Assembly (NCBI GenBank): GCA_910577375.1
Contig: CAJTLT010000004.1
Span: 62,001 to 126,000, forward strand
Direction: 5' to 3'
DNA from: an uncultured Christensenella sp.
GTDB taxonomy: Bacteria > Bacillota > Clostridia > Christensenellales > Borkfalkiaceae
Length of the DNA stretch: 64,000 nt
Shown piece after piece: positions 41,639 through 50,749 of this stretch. Numbering within the stretch: position 1 is the first letter of the stretch; every line of letters begins with the position of its first letter. The translations under genes were made by a program, and so were the position numbers. The notes under the pieces are model-generated. The model ran no database searches and was not told where the DNA came from. It saw nothing but the letters and a program-made list of their open reading frames with translations.

Positions 41639-43381
41639 CTACGCGTTTTTAAACTGGTATTCGTACAGTTCTTTATAAATTCCGTTCTTTGCAATGAGTT
41701 CGGCGTGAGTGCCGCGCTCTTCTATTCCGTTTTGGGTGATAACGATAATTTCGTCCGCGTTTTTAATTGTTGAGAGTCTGTGAGCCACAACGAGAGTTGT
41801 TCTGCCAACGCTCAAAGATTGCAGAGCGTCTTGTATCAGCATTTCCGTTGCGTTATCGAGCGCGGAAGTCGCCTCGTCAAGAATGAGTATCGGCGGATTT
41901 TTCAAAAACGCACGAGCTATAGAAACGCGCTGCTTCTGCCCGCCCGAAAGCTTTACCCCCCTTTCGCCTACGTTGGTATCGTATCCTTCGGGCAGAGTTT
42001 TTATATATTCGTGTATGTTCGCTTTTTTTGCGGCTTCTTCTATATCCTTTTGAGTTGCGGCAAAATTGCCGTAAGCTATATTTTCACGGATTGTTCCGTT
42101 GAAAAGAAAGACGTCCTGCTGGACTATTCCTATATTTTTACGCAAAGACTGTCTGTCCAAATCCTTGATATTGTAGCCGTCAACGGTAATCGTTCCTCCG
42201 TCGGTTTCGTAAAAGCGGGGGATAAGGTGGCAAATAGTTGTTTTGCCGCCGCCGGACGGACCTACGAGAGCGATTGTTTTGCCCGCTGGGATTTTTATTG
42301 AAAAATCGGAAATTACTTTTTGCGCACCTTCGTCGTTTTTATAGCCGAAGGTTACGTTTTCAAACACGATATCGCCCTTTAATTTTTCGGGAGCGGCAGC
42401 GTTTTCTTTTTGCTCTTCGGGTGGGATATCCATTATATCGCAAAAGCGTTTAAAACCCGTTGCGCCTTCCTGTATCTGCTCGAAAATATTGACGAGCGTG
42501 CGTATAGGAGTAATCAAAACGGTTATATAGAGCACGAAAGCCGAAAATTCGCCGGCGTTTATCAAACCGTAGTAAAAAAACAACCCGCCCGAAAGCAATA
42601 CGGCGAAATAGAGAAAGTCCATACAGAAATACATTGCGGAAAAGAACTGACCCATCACCTTGTATTGTCTGCTTTTGGCTTTGACGAAGTTTTTGTTGCC
42701 TTTGCCGAACTTTTCCGCCTCGTGCGATTGCGCTCCGTATGCGCGGGAAACCCTTATCCCCGACACGGCGCTTTCTATATCCGCGTTTATTTCCCCCTGT
42801 ACCACGCGCATGTCCTTAAATACGTTCATCATACGCTTGCGCATGGGAATAGAACACAGCACGATAACCGGAACGAACGCAAACACTATAAGCGTGAGCC
42901 AGACGTTTATAAAAGCCAGCATTATAAATGCGCCGATAATCGTTACGAAAGACAGAAAAACGTCTTCCGGTCCGTGGTGGGCAAGCTCGGAAATTTCAAA
43001 CAAGTCGTTAGTCATACGACTCATTATAACGCCCGTTTTATTGTTGTCGAAATACGAAAACGGAAGCTTTTGCAGGTGGTCAAACAGCTCCGCGCGCATA
43101 TCCGCCTGTATTCTTACCCCAACTATATGCCCCCAATACTGCAAAACGAAGTTGAGCGCCGCTTTGAGAACGTAAAAGCCGAGAAGCAATCCCGCGCCGA
43201 CAAGAAGCATATTTAAAAGCGCGTTCGGAACGTAATTGTTTATAATCTCTTTAGTTACAAACGGATATACGAGGTTGACAGCCGAAATTATAAACGCGCA
43301 AAACATATCGATAATAAACAGTTTTTTGTGCGGTTTATAATATTTTGCGAATCTGCGTATATAGCCCTTTTTTTCTTTCAT
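41639..43381 (-). CDS. ABC exporter half-transporter (membrane plus ATPase domain)
   Basis: 580 residues. Residues about 20-320 form the type 1 exporter membrane domain with six helices (LFIIDMFCAFIISAVNLVYP, NAGEFSAFVLYITVLITPIRTL). The ATPase domain follows with Walker A GPSGGGKTT (about 375-383), Q-loop QQDVFLFNGTI, signature LSGGQKQRV, Walker B ILILDEATSALD and H-loop VVAHRLS. Such homodimeric exporters move lipids, drugs or peptides; substrate is unknown. It starts directly at the stop of the M42 peptidase gene and its stop lies six bases from the rsmI ATG, so it is in the same operon. No accessory immunity or bacteriocin gene is near. Confidence 0.93.
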   Translation of the reverse strand: MKEKKGYIRRFAKYYKPHKKLFIIDMFCAFIISAVNLVYPFVTKEIINNYVPNALLNMLLVGAGLLLGFYVLKAALNFVLQYWGHIVGVRIQADMRAELFDHLQKLPFSYFDNNKTGVIMSRMTNDLFEISELAHHGPEDVFLSFVTIIGAFIMLAFINVWLTLIVFAFVPVIVLCSIPMRKRMMNVFKDMRVVQGEINADIESAVSGIRVSRAYGAQSHEAEKFGKGNKNFVKAKSRQYKVMGQFFSAMYFCMDFLYFAVLLSGGLFFYYGLINAGEFSAFVLYITVLITPIRTLVNIFEQIQEGATGFKRFCDIMDIPPEEQKENAAAPEKLKGDIVFENVTFGYKNDEGAQKVISDFSIKIPAGKTIALVGPSGGGKTTICHLIPRFYETDGGTITVDGYNIKDLDRQSLRKNIGIVQQDVFLFNGTIRENIAYGNFAATQKDIEEAAKKANIHEYIKTLPEGYDTNVGERGVKLSGGQKQRVSIARAFLKNPPILILDEATSALDNATEMLIQDALQSLSVGRTTLVVAHRLSTIKNADEIIVITQNGIEERGTHAELIAKNGIYKELYEYQFKNA

Positions 43382-44443
43382 TTAAAATCCTTTTAAAATT
43401 TCGGAGGTGAGCGCCCTGCATATTTCCGCGCCGAGATTTACCACGCTTTGGAAATCTTCTTCCGTTGCGATACCGTTAAAGGTGTGGATATATCTCACGG
43501 GTATGCCCGCAACGATTACGGGCGTGCCGCCGTTTGCGGAAATTATATAAGCGCCGTTATTGCCTCCGCCTCTGCGGACAGCCATCTGAACTTTTATTTT
43601 ATTTTTTTTTGCAACCTCTCGCGCAAAAGCAGTGAACCGAGGCGAGCAGATGACGGTTGCATCCATATGCCTGAGCATTACGCCTCCGCGCAATGCGTCC
43701 TGCACCATATATGAGGGAGCGGAAGTATCGTCGGCGGGGCAGCCTTCAAAGCATATTGCCGCGTCCGCCTTTACGCGGTACATTGCGGCGGTTATTCCGC
43801 GTTCCCCGACCTCTTCCTGCGAAGAAATTACCCCCACTATATCCACGTTTAACGGCGTGTTTTGCAATAATCTGATACACTTTAAAAGAGCGGCGACGCC
43901 CATTCTGTCGTCAAAGGCTTTTCCGTGCAAAACGCCGTGTTTTTTATCGTATTCAAAGGGAGAAAGAGGCACTGCGGGCGCGCCGATTTCCACGCCGAAA
44001 GCCGCGGCTTCTTCCGCGTTTGTCGCGCCGATATCTATAACGAGGTTATCATAGCTTACGGGCGCGTTTTTCTGTTCCGCAGTCATAAGATGGGGAGGCA
44101 TTGCGGCGATTACCCCCGATATATAGCCCGTTTTAGTATATATCTGCACTTTTGAAGAGGGCAGGGATTTTTCATTCCAGCCGCCTATGGGGATAAAACG
44201 AAGCGTTCCGTCGGGCTTTATCGCCTGCACCATAAAGCCGACCTCGTCGGAGTGCGCGTCCAAAAGAACGGACGGGCGGTTACCTTTGTTATAATCGGGA
44301 TAAATATATAAGTTGCGCATGCTGTCTTCTTCAAACCGCGCAATATCTTTGAGATATTCGCGGGCGATTAAAAGCACCTCGTCTTCAAAGCCCGAAACGC
44401 CGCGGCAGTTGCAAAGCTTTTCCAAAAGTTCTATATCGTTCAT
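43382..44443 (-). CDS. M42 family metallopeptidase (glutamyl aminopeptidase/endoglucanase type)
   Basis: 353 residues. Metal ligands are present in order: His64 in LDAHSDEVG, Asp in GKAFDDRMG, the Glu pair in ISSQEEVGERG (catalytic and metal), Glu/Asp in AICFEGCPAD and His in VRYIHTFNG. M42 enzymes are cytoplasmic dinuclear (Zn/Co) aminopeptidases that form large oligomers; the older name endoglucanase is misleading. AAGGAGA precedes the ATG. It lies between the tRNA methyltransferase and ABC exporter genes in one run of minus-strand genes. Substrate preference cannot be told. Confidence 0.92.
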   Translation of the reverse strand: MNDIELLEKLCNCRGVSGFEDEVLLIAREYLKDIARFEEDSMRNLYIYPDYNKGNRPSVLLDAHSDEVGFMVQAIKPDGTLRFIPIGGWNEKSLPSSKVQIYTKTGYISGVIAAMPPHLMTAEQKNAPVSYDNLVIDIGATNAEEAAAFGVEIGAPAVPLSPFEYDKKHGVLHGKAFDDRMGVAALLKCIRLLQNTPLNVDIVGVISSQEEVGERGITAAMYRVKADAAICFEGCPADDTSAPSYMVQDALRGGVMLRHMDATVICSPRFTAFAREVAKKNKIKVQMAVRRGGGNNGAYIISANGGTPVIVAGIPVRYIHTFNGIATEEDFQSVVNLGAEICRALTSEILKGF

Positions 44444-44463
44444 AAAAATTCTCCTTAAACCGT

Positions 44464-45132
44464 TTATTTATTAACAAGAACGGGCAACACGTCAACGCCC
44501 TCTTTACCGCCTTTAACCGCCTCTATCATAACGAGGTAAGGTTTTGCGGTTTGCGTGCCCGAAACGAATTGCAGACGCTTGGGCTCTAAGCCTCTGGCTT
44601 TCAGAACGCCGATAACTTCCGCAACTCTGTCGGCGCGGTTAATCACAGCCAGCCGTCCGCCGAATTTAAGTTTGCGGAAAGCCGCCTCCGCTATCTCTTT
44701 GAATGTGAGCGTTATTTCCTTGCGGCAGATTGCCTTTTCGTAAACCTCGTTTTCAAATCCTCCGCGTTCGTAAGGCGGATTGCACAAAACAAGCGAAAAT
44801 TTATCGTCGTATTCCCGCCCTATATCTTGCAGGCGCGTACAGACGACGTTACAGTCAAAGCCGTTTATTTCCGCAGTGCGGCGGGACATGTCCGCAAGAC
44901 TTTCCTGCATTTCAAAGAGCGTAAGCGAAGAAATACGGGGATTCAAACACATAAAGTGAAAGCCGACCACCCCGCTGCCAGAACAAAAATCCGCGACGGC
45001 ATCGCCAATCTTTGCACGCGCAAAACGCGACAAAAGGACGCTGTCCGAAGTGAAGCGGTAAAGCGCCGTATTTTGTATTATCTTTTTTTCGCCGAAAAAT
45101 TCTTCCAGCACTTCGTTTTCTTTAAGCTGCAT
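44464..45132 (-). CDS. trmN6: tRNA1(Val) adenine-N6 methyltransferase-like protein (TrmN6/YabB)
   Basis: 222 residues from ATG 45132; the longer frame covers the ferredoxin terminator and is not used. The class I SAM fold shows DSVLLSRFARAKIGDAVADFCSGSGVVGFHF (SAM loop) and the N6-adenine signature NPPY in SLVLCNPPYERGGF. It corresponds to Bacillus YabB, next to the yabA-yabC region. The target (A37 of tRNA-Val in E. coli) is known for the family, not shown here. It follows the ferredoxin gene and its terminator, and precedes the M42 peptidase. Confidence 0.9.
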   Translation of the reverse strand: MQLKENEVLEEFFGEKKIIQNTALYRFTSDSVLLSRFARAKIGDAVADFCSGSGVVGFHFMCLNPRISSLTLFEMQESLADMSRRTAEINGFDCNVVCTRLQDIGREYDDKFSLVLCNPPYERGGFENEVYEKAICRKEITLTFKEIAEAAFRKLKFGGRLAVINRADRVAEVIGVLKARGLEPKRLQFVSGTQTAKPYLVMIEAVKGGKEGVDVLPVLVNK

Positions 45133-45142
45133 ATATAAGAGA

Positions 45143-45165
45143 AAAAGGCGGGTTGCCCCGCCTTT
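45143..45165 (-). terminator. Terminator after the ferredoxin gene
   Basis: Perfect stem AAGGCGGG / CCCGCCTT with a short loop, followed on the minus strand by TTTTTCTC. It lies 13 bases after the ferredoxin stop and just upstream of the trmN6 ATG. Confidence 0.75.
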
Positions 45166-45178
45166 CCTTCCTTTTAAA

Positions 45179-45349
45179 TTACTCGGCTTTGATTGCGCCG
45201 GTAGGGCAAACGTCCTCGCACGCGCCGCAGTCAATGCAGACGTCGGGGTCAACCACATACTTATCGGGACCTTCCGAGATTGCCTCTACGGGGCAGGTTG
45301 CAGCGCACGCGCCGCAGCTTACGCACTCGTCGGTGATTACATGTGCCAT
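45179..45349 (-). CDS. 2[4Fe-4S] ferredoxin
   Basis: 56 residues (MAHVITDECVSCGACAATCP, then DVCIDCGACEDVCPTGAIKAE). Each half carries the CxxCxxCxxxCP motif that binds one [4Fe-4S] cluster, typical of clostridial ferredoxins, which carry low-potential electrons in the cytoplasm for hydrogenases, pyruvate:ferredoxin oxidoreductase and others. ATG 45349 has GGAGGAATATT upstream. It has its own promoter (45384-45412) and terminator, so it is expressed as a short separate mRNA, unlike its neighbours. This location beside ricT and trmN6 is common in Clostridia, from general knowledge. Confidence 0.95.
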   Translation of the reverse strand: MAHVITDECVSCGACAATCPVEAISEGPDKYVVDPDVCIDCGACEDVCPTGAIKAE

Positions 45350-45383
45350 AATATTCCTCCGTTTTTAATACGTTTGTTTTTGC

Positions 45384-45412
45384 ATTATAACATACTTTTT
45401 CAAAAGTGTAAA
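45384..45412 (-). promoter_or_regulatory. Strong promoter of the ferredoxin gene
   Basis: On the minus strand TTTACA (45412-45407), 17 bases, a perfect TATAAT (45389-45384). Confidence 0.75.
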
Positions 45413-45436
45413 GGGGTAAACAAAAAATTTTGAAAA

Positions 45437-46324
45437 TTAATCGTTGCCGCCGTCTTCAATCTCTTTCAAATCTTCTGCGCCGTCTTCCTTTTCCTCTTTT
45501 TCGGGTTTGGGGCGGTGGAATTTGAGAGCCTCAACGGGATAATCGCGGAAAGAAACGCTGTCTTTCTGCTTATCTTCTATTCTGACGCGCGCCTGCATTT
45601 TGAGCATATCCACGTTAACGACAAGCCCCTTTCCGTCGGGCGTGCCGACCTCGGTGCCGAGCTTTGGAACGCGCTTGCATGCGTCGGCGTAATAATCGTT
45701 TTCATAACCGAGACAACACATAAGCCTGCCGCACAGCCCCGAAATTTTTACGGGATTGAGCGAAAGTCCCTGATTTTTAGCCATTTTTATGGAAACTTTT
45801 TTGATATCGGGCATACAGCTTGCGCAGCAGCATTCCCTTCCGCAAGGAGCGATGCCGCCCATAAGCTTTATTTCGTCGCGTATGCCGACCTGCCGCAGTT
45901 CTATGCGCATATGGAAGGTTGACGAAAGTTCTTTTACAAGCTCGCGGAAGTCTACGCGCTGGGGCGACGAATAATAAAACACCGCTTTAGAACCGTCGAA
46001 CGCGAATTCGCAGTCGATAAGTTTCATATCGAGTTTGTGTTTTTCTATCTTTTCGCGCACGGTCTGCATTGCGGTTACGCGCTTTTCCGCGTTTTTGCGG
46101 TGAGTTTCTTCATCCCTTTGGGTGGCGATACGGATTACGGGCTTTAACGGAAGTTTCAGCCCCGCATCTTCCATTTCCGTACGCGGAATTACAACCGTGG
46201 CGTATTCCGTTCCGCGCGCGGTTTCGACAATCACGCCTTTGCCGACTTCGTAATTTCCTCTGCCGGCGGCGAAATAATAGACCTTTCCGCCCTCTTTAAA
46301 GGTTACGCCGATAATTTCTGCCAT
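45437..46324 (-). CDS. ricT: PSP1-domain protein RicT (YaaT)
   Basis: 295 residues. The PSP1 domain occupies about 1-270: GVTFKEGGKVYYFAAGRGNYEVGKGVIVET at the start and the Cys-rich block GGIAPCGRECCCASCMPD followed by GLCGRLMCCLGYE, as in Bacillus YaaT. In Bacillus, RicT with RicA and RicF forms a Fe-S-containing complex that directs RNase Y and affects sporulation and competence. The C-terminus is acidic (EKEEKEDGAEDLKEIEDGG). GAGGAGA precedes the ATG, which lies within the end of holB. The holB-ricT order is the same as in Bacillus. Confidence 0.93.
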   Translation of the reverse strand: MAEIIGVTFKEGGKVYYFAAGRGNYEVGKGVIVETARGTEYATVVIPRTEMEDAGLKLPLKPVIRIATQRDEETHRKNAEKRVTAMQTVREKIEKHKLDMKLIDCEFAFDGSKAVFYYSSPQRVDFRELVKELSSTFHMRIELRQVGIRDEIKLMGGIAPCGRECCCASCMPDIKKVSIKMAKNQGLSLNPVKISGLCGRLMCCLGYENDYYADACKRVPKLGTEVGTPDGKGLVVNVDMLKMQARVRIEDKQKDSVSFRDYPVEALKFHRPKPEKEEKEDGAEDLKEIEDGGND

Positions 46325-47211
46325 TTTTCGTTCTCCTCTACGACCCCGAGCATGAAGCCGTATAACAGCCCCTGAAAGAAAGCGTTGAATTTTAAATCCG
46401 CGAACGCTCCGTTCAAACTTTCAAGCGCGTATATCAGCGCCGGCTGCAAAAGGGGCAATTGCTCCTTTCCACCCAGCGCCGCAAAGTAAAGCCTTTGCAT
46501 CTCGCACAAAAGCTCGTTTTTATATTTTGTGTCTCCGTATTTTGCGGCAACCGCGCCGATATCGCCGACGCGCGTGACGGAACAGATTTCCTTTGCCGCT
46601 TTTAAAATTTCCCCGAACCAGCCGCCGAGCGCCATATTTTCGGCAACGCCCAAAATTCCGTTTGCGCTTTTTGCCGCCGCCGCGTTGATTTCCCTGTGAC
46701 CCTGCCTTTCCAAAGCAGCGTAAATCTGTTCTTCGGTAAAGGGAGCTATTTCCAAAAGCTTTACGCGCGATTTGACGGTATCGAGGACGGGCGCAAGCGA
46801 ACACGCGCCCAAAAGAAAATGAACGCCCTCGAGCGGTTCTTCCAAAGTTTTCAAAAGCTTATTTTGCAACAGAGCGGAAGCTGTATCGAAGCCGCTTATT
46901 ACGTAAAGTTTTTTTCTGCCTTCCACGGGGCGCATTGCGCAGTCGTCGAGAAGTTCCGCTACCGCGTCCGCCGTGAGTTTTTTGCCGTCGGCGGGATAAA
47001 CCTTTAAATCGGGGTAGCTTCCGTTTAAAATCCTTGCGCCGAGCGGACTGTTATCTTGCGCACCGAAAAACTTAAGCGCAAACAGCATAAGCGCGTTTTT
47101 AAGGTTTTTTGCATCGGGAAAGTTAAGCATATATGCGTGCGAAAGCTTATCCGAGGCACAGTCACCGCAAAGGATTTTATATGCGGTTGTTCCGAAAATG
47201 AGTTCTTTCAC
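46303..47211 (-). CDS. holB: DNA polymerase III delta' subunit
   Basis: 302 residues. It begins as clamp-loader subunits do (LSHAYMLNFPDAKNLKNALM) and has the strand/sensor blocks KKLYVISGFDTASALLQNKLLKTLEEP and DTVKSRVKLLEIAPFTEEQI, the latter being the SRC-like region with Cys replaced by Val. A Walker A is degenerate, as usual for delta'. The start is a GTG directly after the tmk stop (TAAGTG), with no clear ribosome binding site, so it is coupled to tmk. It overlaps ricT by 22 bases. It works in loading the DnaN clamp encoded at 60617. Confidence 0.9.
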   Translation of the reverse strand: MKELIFGTTAYKILCGDCASDKLSHAYMLNFPDAKNLKNALMLFALKFFGAQDNSPLGARILNGSYPDLKVYPADGKKLTADAVAELLDDCAMRPVEGRKKLYVISGFDTASALLQNKLLKTLEEPLEGVHFLLGACSLAPVLDTVKSRVKLLEIAPFTEEQIYAALERQGHREINAAAAKSANGILGVAENMALGGWFGEILKAAKEICSVTRVGDIGAVAAKYGDTKYKNELLCEMQRLYFAALGGKEQLPLLQPALIYALESLNGAFADLKFNAFFQGLLYGFMLGVVEENEKWQKLSA

Positions 47212-47835
47212 TTATTTTATTATTTCTTTTTCTTTAAGTAAATTTTTGACGTTTTCCGCCGTTTCATACTTGCTGCCGCCGCAGTAAACGGCGCATATAT
47301 CAGTATGTTTTGCCATTAAAGCCTTATAGCCCGCGTAAACCCTTTCGTGAAAGGCAAGACCGAGCTGTTCCATTCTGTCGTCTTTATCGGCGCCGTGCTT
47401 TCTTTTAAACGCTTCCGTAGGCGAAATATCCAGAAACACGGTGATATCCGCGGGGTAATTGCAAACCGCCGCTTTGTTTATGCTTTCTATAAAGTCTTCC
47501 CCAAGCCCGCGGGCGTGCCCCTGATAGGCAAGCGAAGAATAAATATATCTGTCGCAAACCACAAGCTTGCCCGCCTCCAAAGCGGGGGCGACTTTTTCTT
47601 TGAGGTGCTGTATGCGCGCCGCCGCGTACAAAAGCGCCTCACACTCGTCGCACATTGCGGTGTTTTTTCCGTTGAGAATAATTTTACGGATTTCTTCGGA
47701 AATTTCGCTGCCGCCGGGTTCGCGCGTCATAATAAAATCCGCGCCGCTGTTTGTAAGATATTCGGAAAGCAGCTTTAACTGCGTACTTTTGCCGGAGCCT
47801 TCACAGCCCTCGAAAACAACGAATTTTCCTCTCAT
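47212..47835 (-). CDS. tmk: Thymidylate kinase
   Basis: 207 residues, P-loop FEGCEGSGKST (8-18), then TREPGGSEISEEIRKIIL, the DR motif VVCDRYIYSSLAYQGHARGLG and TVFLDISP. It phosphorylates dTMP to dTDP. The size and motifs are standard. Its ATG overlaps the decarboxylase stop by four bases and the next gene, holB, follows at once, in the same order as Bacillus (yaaO-tmk-...-holB). Although the Bacillus yaaQ and yaaR genes stand between tmk and holB there, they are absent here. Confidence 0.95.
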   Translation of the reverse strand: MRGKFVVFEGCEGSGKSTQLKLLSEYLTNSGADFIMTREPGGSEISEEIRKIILNGKNTAMCDECEALLYAAARIQHLKEKVAPALEAGKLVVCDRYIYSSLAYQGHARGLGEDFIESINKAAVCNYPADITVFLDISPTEAFKRKHGADKDDRMEQLGLAFHERVYAGYKALMAKHTDICAVYCGGSKYETAENVKNLLKEKEIIK

Positions 47836-49172
47836 TTTGCCACCACCCGTATTTTGCCGTTTTCAAGCCCGAAAACGTTGTCTGCGTTTGTAAGTATTTT
47901 TACCGCCGCGTCCGAAATTATTTCGCCCGCAACTATTACCGGCGTGCAAGGGGGCGCGACGCCCGCGTTTTGCGCGCACATTCTGCCCGCCGCCGAAGAA
48001 AGAGGGACAAGCGCGTGGTTTTGTTTAAGCGCGTATTGAAAGCTGTAAGTTCTTTCCGCCGCCGGAAGCACTTGGTTTTTTACAAACGATTTTTTTAATT
48101 TTTTATTTGATTTTACCGCAGTAAGCGCGGATAAAAGTTTGTTCAATTCCGCCGCGGTATTCATAGGAGAAAGGTAAAACAAAATATATTTACCGTCCGA
48201 AAGCTCGGCATATATGCCCTTCTTTTCAAGAATTTTCGCAACGTCGTTCGATGAAACGCCCAAAGGTTCGCAATCCACAGCGAGTTTTGCCCAGTCGTCT
48301 GACGGATAAATTTTCAAGGGGCATTTTTCTTTGAAAGCCTGCACCGCGGACTTTGCTTCTTCTATAATTTTCGGGTTGTTTTTAAGATATTTGTATCCGT
48401 ATTCGACCGAAGCCATAACGGGAAAGCTCGGCGAGGTGGTGCGGAATATCGAAAGCCCTTCTTCCAGCTCGCGGATAAGGCTTTTTTCGTTTGCGAAAAC
48501 CGCCGCGCCCTGCGTTAAAGAAGGCAGGGTTTTATGTGCGCTTTCAACCCATAAATCCGCGTAAAGCCCCGCATATTCCCGCCCCGATTGCTCAAAAGCG
48601 AGATGTGCGCCGTGTGCGCCGTCCGCCAGAAGATATCTTTTGTGACGTTTTAAAACCGCGGAATATTCTTCGAGCGGCGCAACGTTGCCGTAATAATCGG
48701 GAGAAGTTATTATAAGCCCCGATATGGTTCTGTCGTTATCTAAAAGCTTTTCTATGAGTTCGGGCGGGGGAGGCAATAAGACTCCGTCTTTATAATCGCC
48801 CTGAACCACAACCGGCTCAAGCCCGAAAAGCTTGCAGGCGTTCCACACGCTTTGATGGCTGTTGCGCGGAACGATAATTTTGGTGCCGAGCTTTCTTACC
48901 GCATAAATCATAGAAAGCACGCCGCAAGACGAACCGTCGGTGAGAATATATCCCTTTTTTGCGCCGACGATTTCAGCAATATCCCGCTCCGCCTCGCCGA
49001 TAATTCCCGAAGGGCACAAAAGATTATCGGTATAGGAAAGCTCGGTTACGTCCAACGGCGCAACCGCAAACTTCGTTTTGAAATCCCCCCTTGCCTTATG
49101 ACCGGGCATATGAAAGGATTTATCCGCTTTTGTATGCTCTTTGAGTGCGTTATATATGAGATAGTTATACAT
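47832..49172 (-). CDS. Orn/Lys/Arg decarboxylase-family PLP enzyme (YaaO-like)
   Basis: 446 residues. The family start KSFHMPGHKARGDFK, the region LTDGSSCGVLSMIYAV, the Asp/His block YLLADGAHGAHLAF and the Schiff-base Lys in ESAHKTLPSLTQGAAV are all present. Members decarboxylate arginine, lysine or ornithine to polyamine precursors; the YaaO/SpeA type in Firmicutes is usually predicted as arginine or lysine decarboxylase. The substrate cannot be told. It overlaps tmk by four bases as in Bacillus. No ribosome binding site is visible. Confidence 0.9.
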   Translation of the reverse strand: MYNYLIYNALKEHTKADKSFHMPGHKARGDFKTKFAVAPLDVTELSYTDNLLCPSGIIGEAERDIAEIVGAKKGYILTDGSSCGVLSMIYAVRKLGTKIIVPRNSHQSVWNACKLFGLEPVVVQGDYKDGVLLPPPPELIEKLLDNDRTISGLIITSPDYYGNVAPLEEYSAVLKRHKRYLLADGAHGAHLAFEQSGREYAGLYADLWVESAHKTLPSLTQGAAVFANEKSLIRELEEGLSIFRTTSPSFPVMASVEYGYKYLKNNPKIIEEAKSAVQAFKEKCPLKIYPSDDWAKLAVDCEPLGVSSNDVAKILEKKGIYAELSDGKYILFYLSPMNTAAELNKLLSALTAVKSNKKLKKSFVKNQVLPAAERTYSFQYALKQNHALVPLSSAAGRMCAQNAGVAPPCTPVIVAGEIISDAAVKILTNADNVFGLENGKIRVVAK

Positions 49173-49220
49173 TCGGTTTAAATTATATTCAATAATGCGG
49201 CGGAGTAAGCTGAAATCAGG

Positions 49221-50738
49221 TTATACGCGTTTGGGCTTCATTGTAGGGAACAGAAGAACGTCCCTTATTGTTGCGCTGTCAGTAAGCAGCATAACAAGCC
49301 TGTCGACACCGAAACCAAGCCCGCCTGTGGGAGGCAAACCGTATTCGAGCGCGGTTACGAACTCTTCGTCTACCTGCGCATTGCAGTTAGGCTCTTGCGC
49401 GCGCTTTGCTTCGACTTGTTTTACAAACCTCTGTTTCTGGTCTATGGGGTCGTTAAGCTCGGAGAACGCGTTGCCGAATTCGTGAGCGCAAATGAAATAT
49501 TCGAATCTTTGAGTGAACGCGGGGTCGTCCTCTTTTCTTTTTGCAAGAGGGGAATTTTCCACGGGGTAGTCGTAAATGAAAGTGGGCTGAATGAGCTTGT
49601 CCTCAACAAACGCGTCGAAAAGCGCGATTAACACGTGACCTTTTGTTGCGGTTTCTCCTTCTTCGACGGTTACGCCGAGTTTTTTTGCGCAAGCCCGCGC
49701 GTCTTCGTCGGATTTCCACTTATCGTAATCGGCGCCGGCGTACTTTTTCACCGCCTGTTTCATAGTCATTCTCGCCCATTTGCCGCCGAGATTTATTTCG
49801 GTTCCTTGATAGGTAACGATGGACGAACCGCAAACTTTTTTTGCAACCGCCGCGTACATTTTTTCTATCAAACGCATCATATCGAAATAATCGAGATAAG
49901 CCGCGTACATTTCGATAGTGGTGAATTCGGGATTGTGGAACGCGTCCATTCCCTCGTTGCGAAAAATTCTTCCCACTTCGTAAACGCGTTCGAACCCGCC
50001 GACGATAAGTCTTTTTAAATAAAGCTCCGTTTCGATACGAAGATACATATCGATATCCAAAGCGTTATGCTTTGTTTTGAAAGGTCTTGCCGACGCGCCG
50101 ATTTCAATCGTGTTGAGAACGGGCGTGTCAACTTCGAGAAAGCCTTCCTTATCGAGATAACGGCGGATTTCCGTTAAAATCTGCGAACGCTTTACAAAAG
50201 TGTTCTTTACTTCGGGATTTACTATTAAATCAAGCTCCCTCTGGCGGTATCTTATATCCGTATCTTTAAGACCGTGCTGTTTTTCGGGCAGAGGCAAAAG
50301 GCATTTGGTCAGCATTTCTATATGCGAACAATGCACGGAAATTTCGCCCGTCTGCGTTTTGAAAACGTAGCCTTTGATGCCGATTATATCGCCCAAATCG
50401 TAATCTTTTTTGAACGACGCGTAATCTTCTTCGCCGACGTCGTCGCGGCGGACGTAAATCTGCAACAGACCTTTATCGTCCTGAATGTGCGAAAACGACG
50501 CTTTGCCCATAATGCGGCGGGACATAAGCCTGCCCGCGATTGAAACTTCCTTTCCGTCGTACTTTTCGAAATCGGCTTTGATTTCGTCGGAGCGGACGGA
50601 AACTTCGTATTTGACTTTTACAAAAGGGTTTTTGCCTTCTTCCTGCAATTTTGAAAGCTTTTCGCGGCGGATGCGCGCCTGTTCGGCAAGATTTGCCGCT
50701 TCTTCTTCCGCTGTGAGGATGACGTTGTTTTCTTCCAT
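49221..50738 (-). CDS. lysS: Lysyl-tRNA synthetase (class II)
   Basis: 505 residues from ATG 50738 with AAGGAAAA upstream. An OB-fold anticodon-binding domain (about 60-170; VSIAGRLMSRRIMGKASFSHI) precedes the class II catalytic core: motif 1 around FLEVDTPVLN, motif 2 in VYEVGRIFRNEGMDAFHNPEFT and motif 3 in GLPPTGGLGFGVDRLVML. It charges tRNA-Lys. Its start lies 11 bases after the greA stop, the same greA-lysS order as in many Firmicutes. The residues are canonical. Confidence 0.96.
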   Translation of the reverse strand: MEENNVILTAEEEAANLAEQARIRREKLSKLQEEGKNPFVKVKYEVSVRSDEIKADFEKYDGKEVSIAGRLMSRRIMGKASFSHIQDDKGLLQIYVRRDDVGEEDYASFKKDYDLGDIIGIKGYVFKTQTGEISVHCSHIEMLTKCLLPLPEKQHGLKDTDIRYRQRELDLIVNPEVKNTFVKRSQILTEIRRYLDKEGFLEVDTPVLNTIEIGASARPFKTKHNALDIDMYLRIETELYLKRLIVGGFERVYEVGRIFRNEGMDAFHNPEFTTIEMYAAYLDYFDMMRLIEKMYAAVAKKVCGSSIVTYQGTEINLGGKWARMTMKQAVKKYAGADYDKWKSDEDARACAKKLGVTVEEGETATKGHVLIALFDAFVEDKLIQPTFIYDYPVENSPLAKRKEDDPAFTQRFEYFICAHEFGNAFSELNDPIDQKQRFVKQVEAKRAQEPNCNAQVDEEFVTALEYGLPPTGGLGFGVDRLVMLLTDSATIRDVLLFPTMKPKRV

Positions 50739-50749
50739 AGTAATTTTCC